A DNA stretch of 38,776 nt. Source: Purshia tridentata (Eukaryota > Streptophyta > Magnoliopsida > Rosales > Rosaceae). The stretch spans positions 1-38,776 of the forward strand of contig QANT01002737.1 of assembly GCA_003254885.1 (NCBI GenBank), in the 5' to 3' direction. Below are positions 11,267-22,055 of the stretch, piece by piece. Below the pieces are notes generated by a model, which saw only the letters and a list, made by a program, of their open reading frames with translations, did not search any database and was not told the origin of the DNA. Positions within the stretch are counted from its first letter, which is position 1. Each line of letters starts with the position of its first letter. Made by a program: the position numbers and the translations under genes.

Positions 11267-12561
11267 GGGCTAAATATTTGAAGAGCCAAAGCGATTATGT
11301 ACTTTGTAAAATATTTCTTTCTTTGGTAAATGCCTTGTGAAAATGCTATTCTACAGATTCCGTAAAGCACTTTCAATAATATGAAGTGAAAATCCTAGAG
11401 GTTTGTGTTCATTTGACTTGAGGATAGCAGCTTTGAGGCGTAGCCCTGACCAACGGCATTGCAAAACAAACTTAAATGTAGGGGTGGGGATAGAAACTGT
11501 AAATTAACAATACCGAACCAAATTGGGGAAAAAAACCAAGTTGACCCAAAAAGTCAGCACCGGAGAAAAAATTGGACCGTATTGATTTCGGTTTCGATTT
11601 ACCCCCAATTATCTGAACTAGACCGGACCGGACTGGATTGAACCGAACTAATAAATTAAATATATATTCATTTTTATATTTTATGGCAAGAAAGTTTTTT
11701 AAGTGTGGAAAGAGAAAAAATGGCGACATGTTACATACAACAATTCTGGAAAAATGTCATCACTACATAGGTTGTTTTACAATACTGCAAAAATTTAGAT
11801 CCTCATGTACTTGATCGTCATAACAGCCCTCCTCTCGCACATGGAATATGATAAAAGTAAGCTTAACGTAAGAAATTTAGCGATGAAACAGTTGTAATTG
11901 GCAAAGCAAAGATTATATTAACAGCATCAAAGACAGTCTTGCAGGTTATAGCTCTCAGCTCTGATTGCTCATACGACTACTTGCAAGTAGAAAATATCCT
12001 TATCAGTTATCCATGTCTGCTGTACTTTGTGAAAAGTTCAAAGACACATATAGACATGAAAATAAGCATATGTCCATTATCGGAATTCAGATGAATAGCA
12101 TCAATACAATATGTCTACCAAGCAGAGTAATAATGTTTACATGATACCGTATTTTAACTTCTCCAGAACAAGACTGTTCATTTTAAATGCACAAAGACAA
12201 CCTCACTAACAATGTATGAGACCCATTTGAAATACAGAGAAACCATCAATAATAATTTACATGATACCTTCCATCTATAGACTCAAAATGTAAATTCTAA
12301 ATATATCATTTTAAGACAAGATAATGTACAAAGGACATTGAAAACAAATTATTTACAAACTTCCTGCAGACAAAATGGCTATCCATATTTACAGCTTCTC
12401 GATATGGGTGCCGCTTGAAAAATGTCAGCAGCTTGGATTGCATACGTCTACATATGTTTAGAACGACGTTACCCAAAAGCACCTCTGGTTGTGGAAGCAT
12501 GATTCGGTGGTGATTATCCTGTTGAGATATTGAGCTTACCTTTTTATACTCTTCATGTTGA
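11267..12561. other. Region between convergent AGT2 and TGA genes (3' UTRs)
   Basis: This holds the 3' ends of two convergent transcripts. An AATAAT-type polyadenylation candidate lies near 11376 for AGT2. The TGA 3' UTR presumably runs leftward from 12561 toward about 11.8 kb. Positions 11458-11660 hold a degenerate repeat rich in CCGAAC and GACCGG motifs. No further coding gene is supported; open frames here are short and share no family features. Confidence 0.6.
11458..11660. repeat. Degenerate CCGAAC/GACCGG-rich repeat
   Basis: The stretch contains ACCGAACC, GACCGGACCGGAC and AACCGAAC motifs with a GGGGTGGGGAT start. Similar ACCGAACCGAAC-rich stretches occur at 23500-23660 and 24555-24740. 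They look like decayed copies of a dispersed non-coding repeat, but I cannot assign a family. Confidence 0.4.
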
Positions 12562-15500
12562 TTAGGCAGGCTCACGAGGACGAGTAGCCCAAAGTGAGCT
12601 CAAAGCCCGAAGGCGTTGGAAGTACTCTCCCAAAGCAAGAAGACCTCGAGCTGCCTGGCGGATTGTTAGGATGCGTGACATCTGCTGTAAGGTCTCCCGC
12701 CGAATATGATCAGCCTGTTTGGATAAATATCATTGTCAGAAAACATCACTAAGATGTCAAGGGAACTAAACGAAACTCTGTCTAGGAAAATTATTTAATG
12801 TTATACCAATACTGAAAAAGACATAAATATCACTGATTCACATAAGATGACAATCTCAGGCATAGCATTCAGATGTACTGAAAATGAAATGCACCCAAAA
12901 CTTGATGTTCGCCTCCTTTTTTTACATAGAGCTAATATGTGATCACTGCACTGATAAACTTGGCATTCTATTAAGCTTCATGTGAAAAAACCACCAAAGA
13001 TTAAATTTTTTTAAAAACACCAAGCGAGGGCATTGCTAAAGTCTACAAGCTGCACACGTCAAAGTAAAGTCTACATCTTCTGACAAGTTAGCTATCTTCC
13101 TGCAGCTGCAACCACAAACTTCACTGATAGAAAAGAACGTCTGGCTCAACAAGATTCATCCCTATGTCATTCCACTTATATCAATATTAATATAGAATCG
13201 AAATGGGTGCTCTTCTACAAGGCTATAAGAATATACTTCTACTCACCATATATATTGAACCTACAAGCGAGCATTATCATTTCCAAAAAATTGATAGATG
13301 CAATTAGATATGGAAACACACTTGAGTCAGAATTTGAATAAAACCATTCAACAGGTCCATGGAAATTTGCAGTACATTACCTGGGTCACAAAGACCACGA
13401 GAGCTTCCAACCTCTCCATGGCATTAGCCACCTGTGGGACATAACTACCTTCACCCAGTTGACCAGCTGCAACAGTCTCAGCCAGAGTTTGTTGGAGCTT
13501 ATCCATACCTTGAGAAAGAGCATCTTCTGCTTGTTGACATGATTGTGCAAGGTTGCAAACTTCCGTAAATTGTTGGTCTGCCAGGGGATCAAGATGAGGC
13601 ACAAGAACCTGTAATTTCGTATAGAAAACAGAATTTATTTATTTAATTAATTACTTTTTTCTCTTTTTATTAATCAAACAAGAAATTGTAAAATATTGAG
13701 GACAAGGTGTCCTCTAAAGGAAAAGAACAAAAGACCAAAACCATCCTTTACCTACACCAGACAACTACAAAAATATCCAAAACAACAGTGGAAGACATTA
13801 AGAAACGGCAGAATTCCAATTTGAGAAAATAACAGAAAACTTCTGACCAAAAATTAAAAAAGAAAATAACAGAAAATGAACTCTCTCTAAACTCTGATGA
13901 CAAAGAGGCCCAAAGACGTGCCCAAGAACCTGTAATCAGCATATATTTATGAACTAGCTTTATGATATACTCAATTATGGAACTTAGTGTTGAAAGAATA
14001 TGCAAAATGAAATGCATTTAGCTGTCAAAGGTATCAAGAACTGTAATGGATGGCCTGCCTCCAACCTGCCCCTCCTTAGCAAAAAGAAAAAAGAGAAAAA
14101 GGGAAAGGAAAAAGAATTGACCCCAATAGGAAGATATCCAGCTGTCATAATTTCATTAGCAACATACAGACCCAAGCAAAACCCAAAACGATTAATCACA
14201 AAGGCCGAGCGTCATACAGCAGTAATTTGTGGCAGAAAAGTATTATATAGTACAACAATAATGCAAGCATTTCATACTTGGGATATTGTTCTGAATTCAA
14301 GGCCTTGTATTGGTCAAGTAGACCTATAAAAGCCTTCAAAGGCTTAATCATGTTGGCCAAGCATCATACAATAGAACAATAATTCTTGCCAAAAGCATTA
14401 TATTAGTAATTGATATGATCACTGCATCATAGGCTTTGCACAACATCAATACAAGCATGTAATACTTGGGTTTGTTAAATCTGTGCTCACATGCATGCTT
14501 GTAGCTGTGTATGTATGTATGCCAAGCATGCAATGATATACATTATAATGTGAAAAGCTTTAACTTATTTAATATAAGTATTAATAAATGCTGCACTAAT
14601 TGTGCAACATAGACTTAATTTTAAGATTCCTCCAAAAATAAATTAATGCATCAATTCTTATTCCCTTGCATCCTGCAATTTTCCTTTCCTTTTTTAATGG
14701 GTATTTCTACTATCATACAAGTTTTACTGCACCAGTCAAGTTTAGGGAACAAAAAATGCATTATCTTCGCTTAATGACATGAATCAAACCATATGTTACC
14801 TTAAGAATCTCTGAAGGGCGAAACCCTCCAATCCATGAGAAAAACCGTTCAGCTGATGTTTTCCACATTCCAGACATCACATAGAAAACATCAGCTTTTG
14901 CAGCAGTTGACTTCATGCTGAAAAGTTCAAAATAGTGACTCATGCTGCTATCTACAAGAAACTGAAGCTCTATTTCACTTATATGGGCATGCAGAGCAGT
15001 CCTGAGTTCACAAATCTGCCTATTCTGTTCTTCCACCCAGTGCCCATACTCCATCTCAAATGCAGCAACACGTGGACCTGGAGTTTCCAATTTTAGAATA
15101 CAAAAACATGAAAGGAAAAAAAAAGGAAGCAAAGTTTGTAATACAATAGGAAAATTTAATGGAAGAAATCTACGCATAAAGATATATATATATATATATA
15201 TAGGGATTTTCTCAGGTGAGGATGACTGCATTTTTTTTATTTTGATGACACAAACAAAGAGTGGACAAAGTGCAGACAGTGTGTGGACATAGATGATGTG
15301 TTTGCAACAAGTTCTAATGTGTTGCAGCAAGTTTTGCAATTTTGTATCCACACATTGTCCGCCTATTGTCCGCCTTTTGTCCGTATCCGCAAACTTTAAA
15401 ATTTGTGAGCATCCATATATATATATATATACAAGCTGCTTCTTAAATGAATGACTGGACACTATCTATTGTCTGGATGCAACCTCTGAGAGTGATGCGG

Positions 15501-17784
15501 ACCGAGGGGGCATGATGTATTTATTTTCAGAATTGGATCAGTCAGAACCTTGTTTCTGGTTTTTAGATTTCGGTTTTTGGCAGCTAAAACCCGAGAGTTA
15601 AAATCTAAAATGTATGCTCTAAACGGCGATTCTACACCCTAAAGTAATCAACCCTGTGGAAATTGAGATATAAAACTAAACAAAAAAAAAAAAAAATCAC
15701 TGCATATCGATTGGGGCTAGCAAAACCTAAACAACAATTTCCGTGACAATCGATTTATCGGCATTGCTTCCTGAACTGTAAAAAGCCCGGACTATTGTAT
15801 ATTATTATTGTAGGTTAGGGTTAGTTTAGATATTTCACTTATTATTTAGGGTTGTAGATTAAACATTTCTAAATCAAAAGGTTCACAAAAGATTGCAATT
15901 TCTCACTGTATTGTTATTATGGTAAATCATAGACTTTATTATAGCCTTTTTCACACATAGTTGATGATGAAATCTGACAACAGAGCACTTACCCATTCTC
16001 ATCACAATATCAATAAAAACTCAAAACCAGAAAGGCTAAAAAAGGAAAAGAAAAGAAAAACCTAACACATTTTTGAATTTTATTGCGTAGATTCTAAAAT
16101 GCTTAAGCTACCGACCACCCAAAGTTTCATATACAACACTACAATGCATATCAACATTTTACTTTGAGGAGATAAAACTAAAGATATGGCAGAAAGCACA
16201 CTAATAAGCAAACCTAACAAACCTGAGTTTATAGTGCTAGAGAATCCCAATGGATTAGCATCCAACCCACTGCCAATATAAAGACCCTGCAGAAAAACAT
16301 CCATTGCTTCTATAATTTACAAGGGAATAAGTTATAATATTTTTCTTTAGGATCTAGTAATAAACTACATAAAAGCAAAGCTAATCTTCCTGACCTGTTG
16401 CCTTGCTCGGTCAAGCTCTTGCTCTAATTGAATAAGCTTCAAACGACTTGTTTCTAACTGCTGAACATAGGCCTGTATAGAAAACATCATCAGTCCATTA
16501 AGCCACTTGTTGCATGTATGATATCTTTTCAAATGTATACAACTTCCTACCTTCTTTCGCATCCGGCTTTTACGAGCAGCCTCCCGATTTTGTGCAAGAC
16601 GTCTTTGCACCTATACATTTTAACACATAAGATTTGACTAAAGTATAAGCTGCTGGTACTAAATTTTTCAGTGTTAACCTCCAAAAATGAAATACTACAA
16701 CAGGCATTCTAAGTTCATGAGTTAATTACTCAACCAATAAACAAAAAATACAAGCAGTTAACTGGAAGAATACAGTAAATCTTAAGTTCACAAACATAAA
16801 GTTGAGTCATCAACTGGTAAACAAATATGACCAAATCACATAAATATTGAAATCCACTCCAAAAGTAATCAGACGGTTCACAAATAAAATTTACAAATAT
16901 TAGAAGGGCCATTAAATAGCAACATTACAAGTAGTAAACTAACCACTTTTTCTTTTTCTTTTTAATCTACACCTCAAAACCAAGCCTTGGCTGTGAGGTT
17001 TGCACAAAATATACTATCTAGTGTATAAGATTTAAAAGGTGACCAAGACCAATATGAGAGAACAAGCTAAGGTCCAGCACCCCAAGCCCCAAGAAAAATA
17101 AATGGCACTCTTTAATCCATCTTCCCACAAACAGAGACCACATTACATGTGCATACTACTTATTTACAACATCCAACAAGAAAACAATACACTATGGCTA
17201 AGCATATCAAGGGGACATTCATGGATATGAATTATATATGAATTGTATATAAGAAATCAATCAATTATAAGAAGAAATTTCATTGTCGCTTAAAAGGACT
17301 AGGTTATTAGTTTTAGGAAGTTAGGAGTGATCTGCCAGTTCAGTGAAATTTTAATTAGGCAACCTAGGTCTGTAGGTCAGTACATTGAGCCACATGTTTA
17401 GTTAGAGAAAGAAAGAGAACACAATGAGAGTGAGGCAGACGCTCAATCTTTCTTACCTTTTCAGTAGGTTTAGTTGATTCTTGATCAAACTTGCTAGAAG
17501 GTCCCAGGATTCCATGAGAAGCATCCTCTGACTAGAGAAATTTAATAATAACACAATAGCTCAGCAAATAGATTAATAGGGCTCCAAGAAACAAGAACCA
17601 AAACCATTAATTAAAAAATGTTCACCTGATTATCTAGTTGAGTGTCCGCATCCACAATCATAGAAGCAGAGGCATTCAAATTACCATTACTCTTAAAGCT
17701 TTCTCCCCACATGCTAATCTGGTGAATAGGCTCGTAGGCACCCATCCTTCTTGTGGTGACAAACTGGGTGGATGGAGAGTTCAT
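12562..17784 (-). CDS. Clade I TGA bZIP transcription factor (TGA1/TGA4 type)
   Basis: Eight minus-strand exons join to 364 aa: 17784-17626, 17531-17457, 16610-16551, 16472-16395, 16286-16223, 15077-14800, 13608-13381, 12714-12562 (stop). All have GT-AG borders and consistent phase. The product binds TGACG elements in the nucleus and acts with NPR-type co-regulators in salicylate and redox responses. The N-terminus has the clade I MGAYEPIHQISMWGESFKS block. The basic region (residues 79-98) contains N86-x7-R94, and the zipper leucines are L104, L111 and L118. A DOG1-type C-terminal domain follows, with EMEYGHWVEEQ and YFELFSMKS. Cys256 and Cys262 (VCNLAQSC) match Cys260/Cys266 of TGA1, which form a redox-controlled disulfide; Cys168 is also conserved, while the TGA1 Cys287 position is Asn here, as in TGA4. 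The length equals TGA4 (364 aa). I chose the ATG at 17784 because it gives the family N-terminus MNSPSTQFV. Confidence 0.94.
15203..15413. mobile_element. Possible small MITE inside a (TA)n tract, TGA intron 5
   Basis: A 210-bp block (TAGGGATTTTCTCAGGTGAG ... TTTGTGAGCATCCATA) interrupts a TA microsatellite, leaving (TA)n at 15182-15202 and 15414-15430. Its ends are weakly inverted (AGGGAT...CTCA against ATGGATGCTCA). This would fit insertion at a TA target. The interior contains repeated GTCCGCC/TGTCCG units. The family is not identified. Confidence 0.35.
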
Positions 17785-19540
17785 GCTTGTTCAACTGCCA
17801 ATGGAGGTAACCCAATGAGTTTTTGTCATAAAAGCATGTGATGTATAACCTAGAAGAATTTTCAGAGAGAGACAAAAGAGAAAAGGAGAAGGAGAGGGAG
17901 AGAGAGAAAGAGAGAGGGGAAACTATACGTCTGCAATCTCAATCAGTATGCCAAAAACTGAAATCAAACTGAAATACGGCCTATTTATGCACGCAGTCCA
18001 ATAAAAATAATAAAATACAGCAATTACAGAAGTAGAAAAAAATAAAAAACTAAATTTTATAATCTAAAACTAAAATCTATAAAAGGCAGCCTAAATTCCA
18101 TCCTTGCATCTACGCTTGAAACAACTCAACAAGTACAAATATCCTTGTCGCGATCCCCATTAGCATGAGTGCATGACTCACAGTCAACAAAAGGCCAATA
18201 TTTGTTTAAAATTTTTATCAAATAGTACAATGTTAATATAATAACAACACTGTGGCTACAGATGGCCAGAAAAGAATCAAGTATGCAATACCTCAACAAC
18301 AACAATCCAGTAACAGAAGTTATGAACCTGGATGCACCATCAACATACAGAATTGAAATAAAAGAGATGGACAAACAAGAGGAAGGACGAACATGTAAAT
18401 GATTTTCTGAAGTTCCGGCTTTTAGACCAGAGGACTTTGAGTTCCATTACAACATATCTTCAATGTCCAGATAAGCAAAAGGGCTACAGTTTCATGGTGT
18501 CCTTTGAAAAATCACACCAAACCCACAAGTCCGAAGTTACGAAAATACATACTGATCACAAAAACATGGTCCTCTATCAACAGCAGAAAATTAACAGCTT
18601 TCAGCTTTCATTGTGATGGGATGACAACGTTACTGAATAAAGAAAGTGTGAACATTGAACATAAAGACGACAAAAGAATTAACAATACGAGGAGAAGTTG
18701 GGGGAATTCGAAAAATCGATGGATGTTCGAAAAATCAGGATTCCATTCGCCTTTTCATAATGGAATTTTAGAAAAGAAAAAAACAATTGCAAGCCATATT
18801 TAGCACTTTGCAGGTTACAAATTCCGAATTCCAAAAGCCAATATGTAAGAGTTTAACCATTCCCAACGTCCCTCCACTTTCAAATTAAAGAATTCGAAAC
18901 CATGATTAGAAAACCTATATGATAAAAGTTTCAGTACACGATAAACCGCCCCAGATATTCCGAAGACACTCTGCTTTTCCTAATCAGCACACAGAAGTAA
19001 AGAGAAAACTGAAAACTAAGAAATATGTGTCCATGAAGAGAAGTTGCTCAAATTCCAAAGTTACACTTGCATCCTTTTCTTACTTCCTTCATCAAATCCA
19101 TGCGAACCCAAAAACAATAATAATCACAATAAAACAGAGGAAAACAAGTAACAGAGGACTGAAGTAGGAAAACTTCTACTTTCTTAAGCCAAGCTGAAGC
19201 TTCCTTGCATTAATAACCAAAAACCGCAAAACCCCAAAACTCGATCTTCCTTTTACTTTATTTTGCTCCCCTTTCTCGGCAACCAAACAATCCAAAACGG
19301 ATTTTAAAGACTAAAAAAAACAAAAACAGAAACAAAAAGCAAAAACTAAACCTTTGAAAGGCTACTTTGAGGAAGCTTTATTCTTCCCGCTCTAAATTCA
19401 AGCACAGCGAGCACGAAGACCAGGCCTTTAGCAAAGTCCCAATTGAAACCCTAGCTCTTTCTCTGAGTCTCATCATCTCGCGAAGAATCAACTGGGAACA
19501 CGACAGCTTATTAGGAATCCATCCAAACTTTTTAATCCCT
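17785..19540 (-). other. Probable TGA 5' leader with a long leader intron
   Basis: No coding gene is visible here. On the minus strand a plausible donor (CTTTCAAAG/GTTTAG, at 19351-19350) follows a segment with a telo-box (AAACCCTAG, 19446-19454) and CT-rich sequence typical of plant transcription starts. Acceptor candidates lie close to the ATG (TTGGCAG/TTGAAC near 17794, or TTCTAG near 17850). I infer a leader exon at about 19352-19530 and an intron of roughly 1.5 kb. A purine-rich GA tract sits at 17873-17924. The alternative is simple promoter sequence; transcript evidence would decide. Confidence 0.35.
17791..17829 (-). other. Possible 12-codon upstream ORF in the TGA leader
   Basis: On the minus strand an ATG at 17829 opens MTKTHWVTSIGS and stops at 17791, six bases before the TGA factor's ATG. 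It is only part of the mRNA if the leader is spliced upstream of it or not at all. If the acceptor TTGGCAG/TTGAAC is used, it is removed. Confidence 0.25.
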
Positions 19541-19723
19541 ATTCTAATCTCTCATTAAGATATTAATAGATTTCTTTATTACAATTATTGAACATTTTTT
19601 TTTCTCTAGATTTTTAATTATATATTTTTTTAACAAAGAAATTTGTATTTTTCTGTGAGTGTGAGTGCGAGTGTTATACAGAGAGAAACTCAGAGTCAAA
19701 GATAACACATAAGCTGATGAAAT

Positions 19724-20119
19724 TTGAAGAGCGTCGTAATCCTCATCCTTTCCCACTATAATATCCCACCACTGCTAATGTGCGCACCAGGTGGATCCGT
19801 TTTCTACGCTTCACTTAACCTGCGCACTCCCCGCGATTGTTCCGCTGACGTCAGTTTCCGGCAGGACATTTCACCGGGGGTCTGGGATTTGCGGGAGGGA
19901 ATGGGATGAATGTTTGGGTTGAGGAGCGGGTTTGACGTGGACGCGCGGCGTGGGCGCGTGGACAGTGGCGTGGGTGAAGTGAGAGTTGATTATTTCGCGG
20001 GAATGGAGTGGCAGTTTGGAAAGGATGAGGGCTCCGTGTGGTGGGTCGCGCCTTGGGTTGGGGTTGTGTTTTGGGGACCTTTTTTGTTTTACGTCCAATT
20101 GTTTCTGGTTTTTGTTTGA
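19724..20119. promoter_or_regulatory. GC-rich upstream region of the TGA gene with ACGT elements
   Basis: Base composition shifts sharply to GC-rich and CpG-rich here, in contrast to the surrounding AT-rich DNA, which fits a plant promoter island. It contains TGACGTCA at 19846-19853 and TGACGTGG at 19933-19940. Open frames across it (for example 19910-20119) have no family features and are probably caused by the GC content. Confidence 0.45.
19846..19853. promoter_or_regulatory. Palindromic TGACGTCA (TGA/C-box bZIP site)
   Basis: The perfect palindrome TGACGTCA is a consensus binding site of TGA and related bZIP factors. It lies about 2.06 kb upstream of the TGA start codon, and about 0.3 kb upstream of the inferred leader exon. 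A second ACGT element, TGACGTGG, lies 80 bp further from the gene. Autoregulation is an inference. Confidence 0.5.
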
Positions 20120-20389
20120 CTTTTATAGAGTGGGAATAGTAACGGCTACTTGATCCTCTTTTGGCACCAATTCAGATTTTAGAATTTCTAATATGGTCTG
20201 TCTCCACAATTATCAACCCATCCATCGATCAATCAATCAATCAATCCATTTTGTGAACTTTTGTATAGCTTTTTAAGTACAGATCGATTTAACATTTTGG
20301 TTTAATTTTTTGATTTTGTGTGTTAAAATCTATAATATAAATTTTAAATTGCTATTGTTAATACGTCAGAACTACGCGTCATATAAATG

Positions 20390-20578
20390 AAATTTGATTT
20401 TTTTATTTTTAAAAATAGTGTTGTTGGACATTTTATTAAATCAAATTCACTCATATAAATCTAACGACTTATTATTTTAAGCATCAACAGCATCATAAAT
20501 CGTTAAATTTAAATGAGTGGATTTGATTTAATGAAAGCACCAATAACATCATTTATAAAGACAGAAAAACTAAATCTG
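20390..20578. mobile_element. Foldback MITE-like inverted repeat
   Basis: Two arms of about 80 nt, at 20390-20471 and 20497-20578, are inverted copies of each other, with blocks ATTAAATCAAA, CACTCAT and TAACGA in the left arm matching complements in the right. The loop is about 25 nt, so the whole could form a long imperfect hairpin. I could not define a clear target duplication. Confidence 0.6.
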
Positions 20579-21415
20579 TAAAAATGAAAATGACGAGACT
20601 TGAGTAATTTTCATATTCTTGTTTACCTAGACATGGGCTAAGGAAAATGCCCAAATGACTAGAAATGCTTCCATAGGCCCAAAAGGTCTAGTAGATGGAA
20701 CGTAGACCAAACATAAGCTCGTGACCCAAAGAACCAAGGCCAATGAGGCTTGGTGACTCATAGAAGCGTGGCTAAGTTAGGCTTGGCTTAGACACAAGTT
20801 ATAGTCTGTGATGCATTATGGGTTAACACCCATGGATATGAGTACTCAATATCATATAGGCACAAGGCCTATGTGGGCATTGGTGCAACAAGCATGCAAG
20901 GCTAAGGAAAAACTAGCCTCGGCACTAATAGAAGGCACAAGTCTAATGATATAGCCTTAGGGCTTCATTGTAGGAGAGTCTCAAAGGCCTACAACCAGGG
21001 GATGTCTTGGGAAGGAGGCGGTCTAGAGAGACCCGATACTGGTGTCAACCCAGGATGGCACTTGGGGACCCATGGAATCCCAGGTGGTGAGGTCTGTAGG
21101 CGATTAAGGTGGAGTGAATGGACTTCTTGTTTAGAAGGCCCAACTTACACGAGAGTTAACTTAAGAGGAGGCGTGTTCTACTTGAACAAGGAGTCACATC
21201 CAGTCCTAAACTAAGACTTAGGCGGCAAGTTATCAAGAACCCTAATTGGACAAAGACTAGGAGACCATCAGCCAATCACTATAAATAGGGCACGCTAGTC
21301 CCAGGTAATATATGCAATCCTAGCTTTCTAAATTACTCTAAAGGTGTGATAGTATCGAAGGGTTCTTGGTCGATACCACACCGATGCGCCCTTACTCTTA
21401 ATGTTCTATGTCTTG

Positions 21416-22055
21416 GGGCCCGTTTGGATTCTTGAATTTGGATTTGGATTTTGATTTCAAATTTATGCATTTGAAATCCATGAAATTGAAATCCCTAGAT
21501 TTGAAATTCTATTGTTTGGATACAAAATTTAAAAGTGAGGATTTCATCAAGTATTTCAATTTTTTTTGTTGACAATTTAAGAATTGAAATATATGATTAA
21601 AAATAAAAAAAGTCGTCGGAATGTGGCTGGAAAATTCGCTGGAGAGTGGCCGGAAAAGTCGTCGGAGGGTGGCTGAAAAAGTCACCGGAAAGTTGCCGAA
21701 GGTGGCCGGAAAAGTCGTAGGAAAGTCACCGGAGGTGGCCGGAAAAGTCACCGGAAAGTCACCGTCGGTGGCCGGAAAAATCGCCGAAAAGTCACCGAAG
21801 GGAGGTGGGCGGTGGTCGCCGGCAATTGTGGCGGGAGGTGAGGGAAAGAGAGAAAGAGTAGGATGGTGGGATTTCAAATATCTAGTTGGAGAAGGTATTT
21901 GAAATTCATGGATTTAGCCCTCTCAAATCCATTTTGGATTTGGGCCAAATCCAAATACATTCCTTTAAATTATTCCAAATAGGTGAATTTGGATTTGGAG
22001 AGCTCAAATCCAAATCCAAATCCAAATCCAAATCACCCCTTATCCAAACGGGGCC
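21416..22055. mobile_element. Tourist-like (PIF/Harbinger-type) nonautonomous TIR element
   Basis: The 12-bp ends GGGCCCGTTTGG and, inverted, GGCCCCGTTTGG differ by one base, and subterminal hexamer repeats (ATTTGG on one side, CCAAAT on the other) extend the inverted match. Flanking bases TTG (left) and TTA (right) fit a decayed TTA target duplication, as expected for PIF/Harbinger. It is 640 bp long with no transposase. The centre is a GC-rich minisatellite of GTGGCCGGAAAAGTC units. Confidence 0.65.
21619..21815. repeat. GGCCGGAAAAGTC minisatellite inside the TIR element
   Basis: Units of the form GGTGGCCGGAAAAGTCACCGGA recur about eight times with small changes. The array is stop-free in one frame on each strand (a low-complexity GKSPEVAGKVTGKSP pattern on plus, FPATSGDFPTTFPAT on minus). 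That reflects the repeat composition and does not show that it is a gene. Confidence 0.75.

Noticed and set aside
12306..12575. Minus-strand open frame of 89 codons at the TGA 3' end
   Set aside because: It overlaps the last TGA exon in another frame and extends into the 3' UTR, with no family features.
14761..15462. Minus-strand open frame of 233 codons
   Set aside because: Only its part at 14800-15077 is real coding sequence (TGA exon 6). The rest is intron, including a TA-tract insert; splice borders and family length exclude the longer frame.
19724..20119. Several 60-75 codon frames in the GC-rich island
   Set aside because: GC-rich DNA has few stops by chance. The frames overlap on both strands, lack family features, and the region fits a promoter better.
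21509..21902. Open frames on both strands across the GGCCGG array
   Set aside because: They are produced by stop-free minisatellite units inside a TIR element and show no conserved domain.
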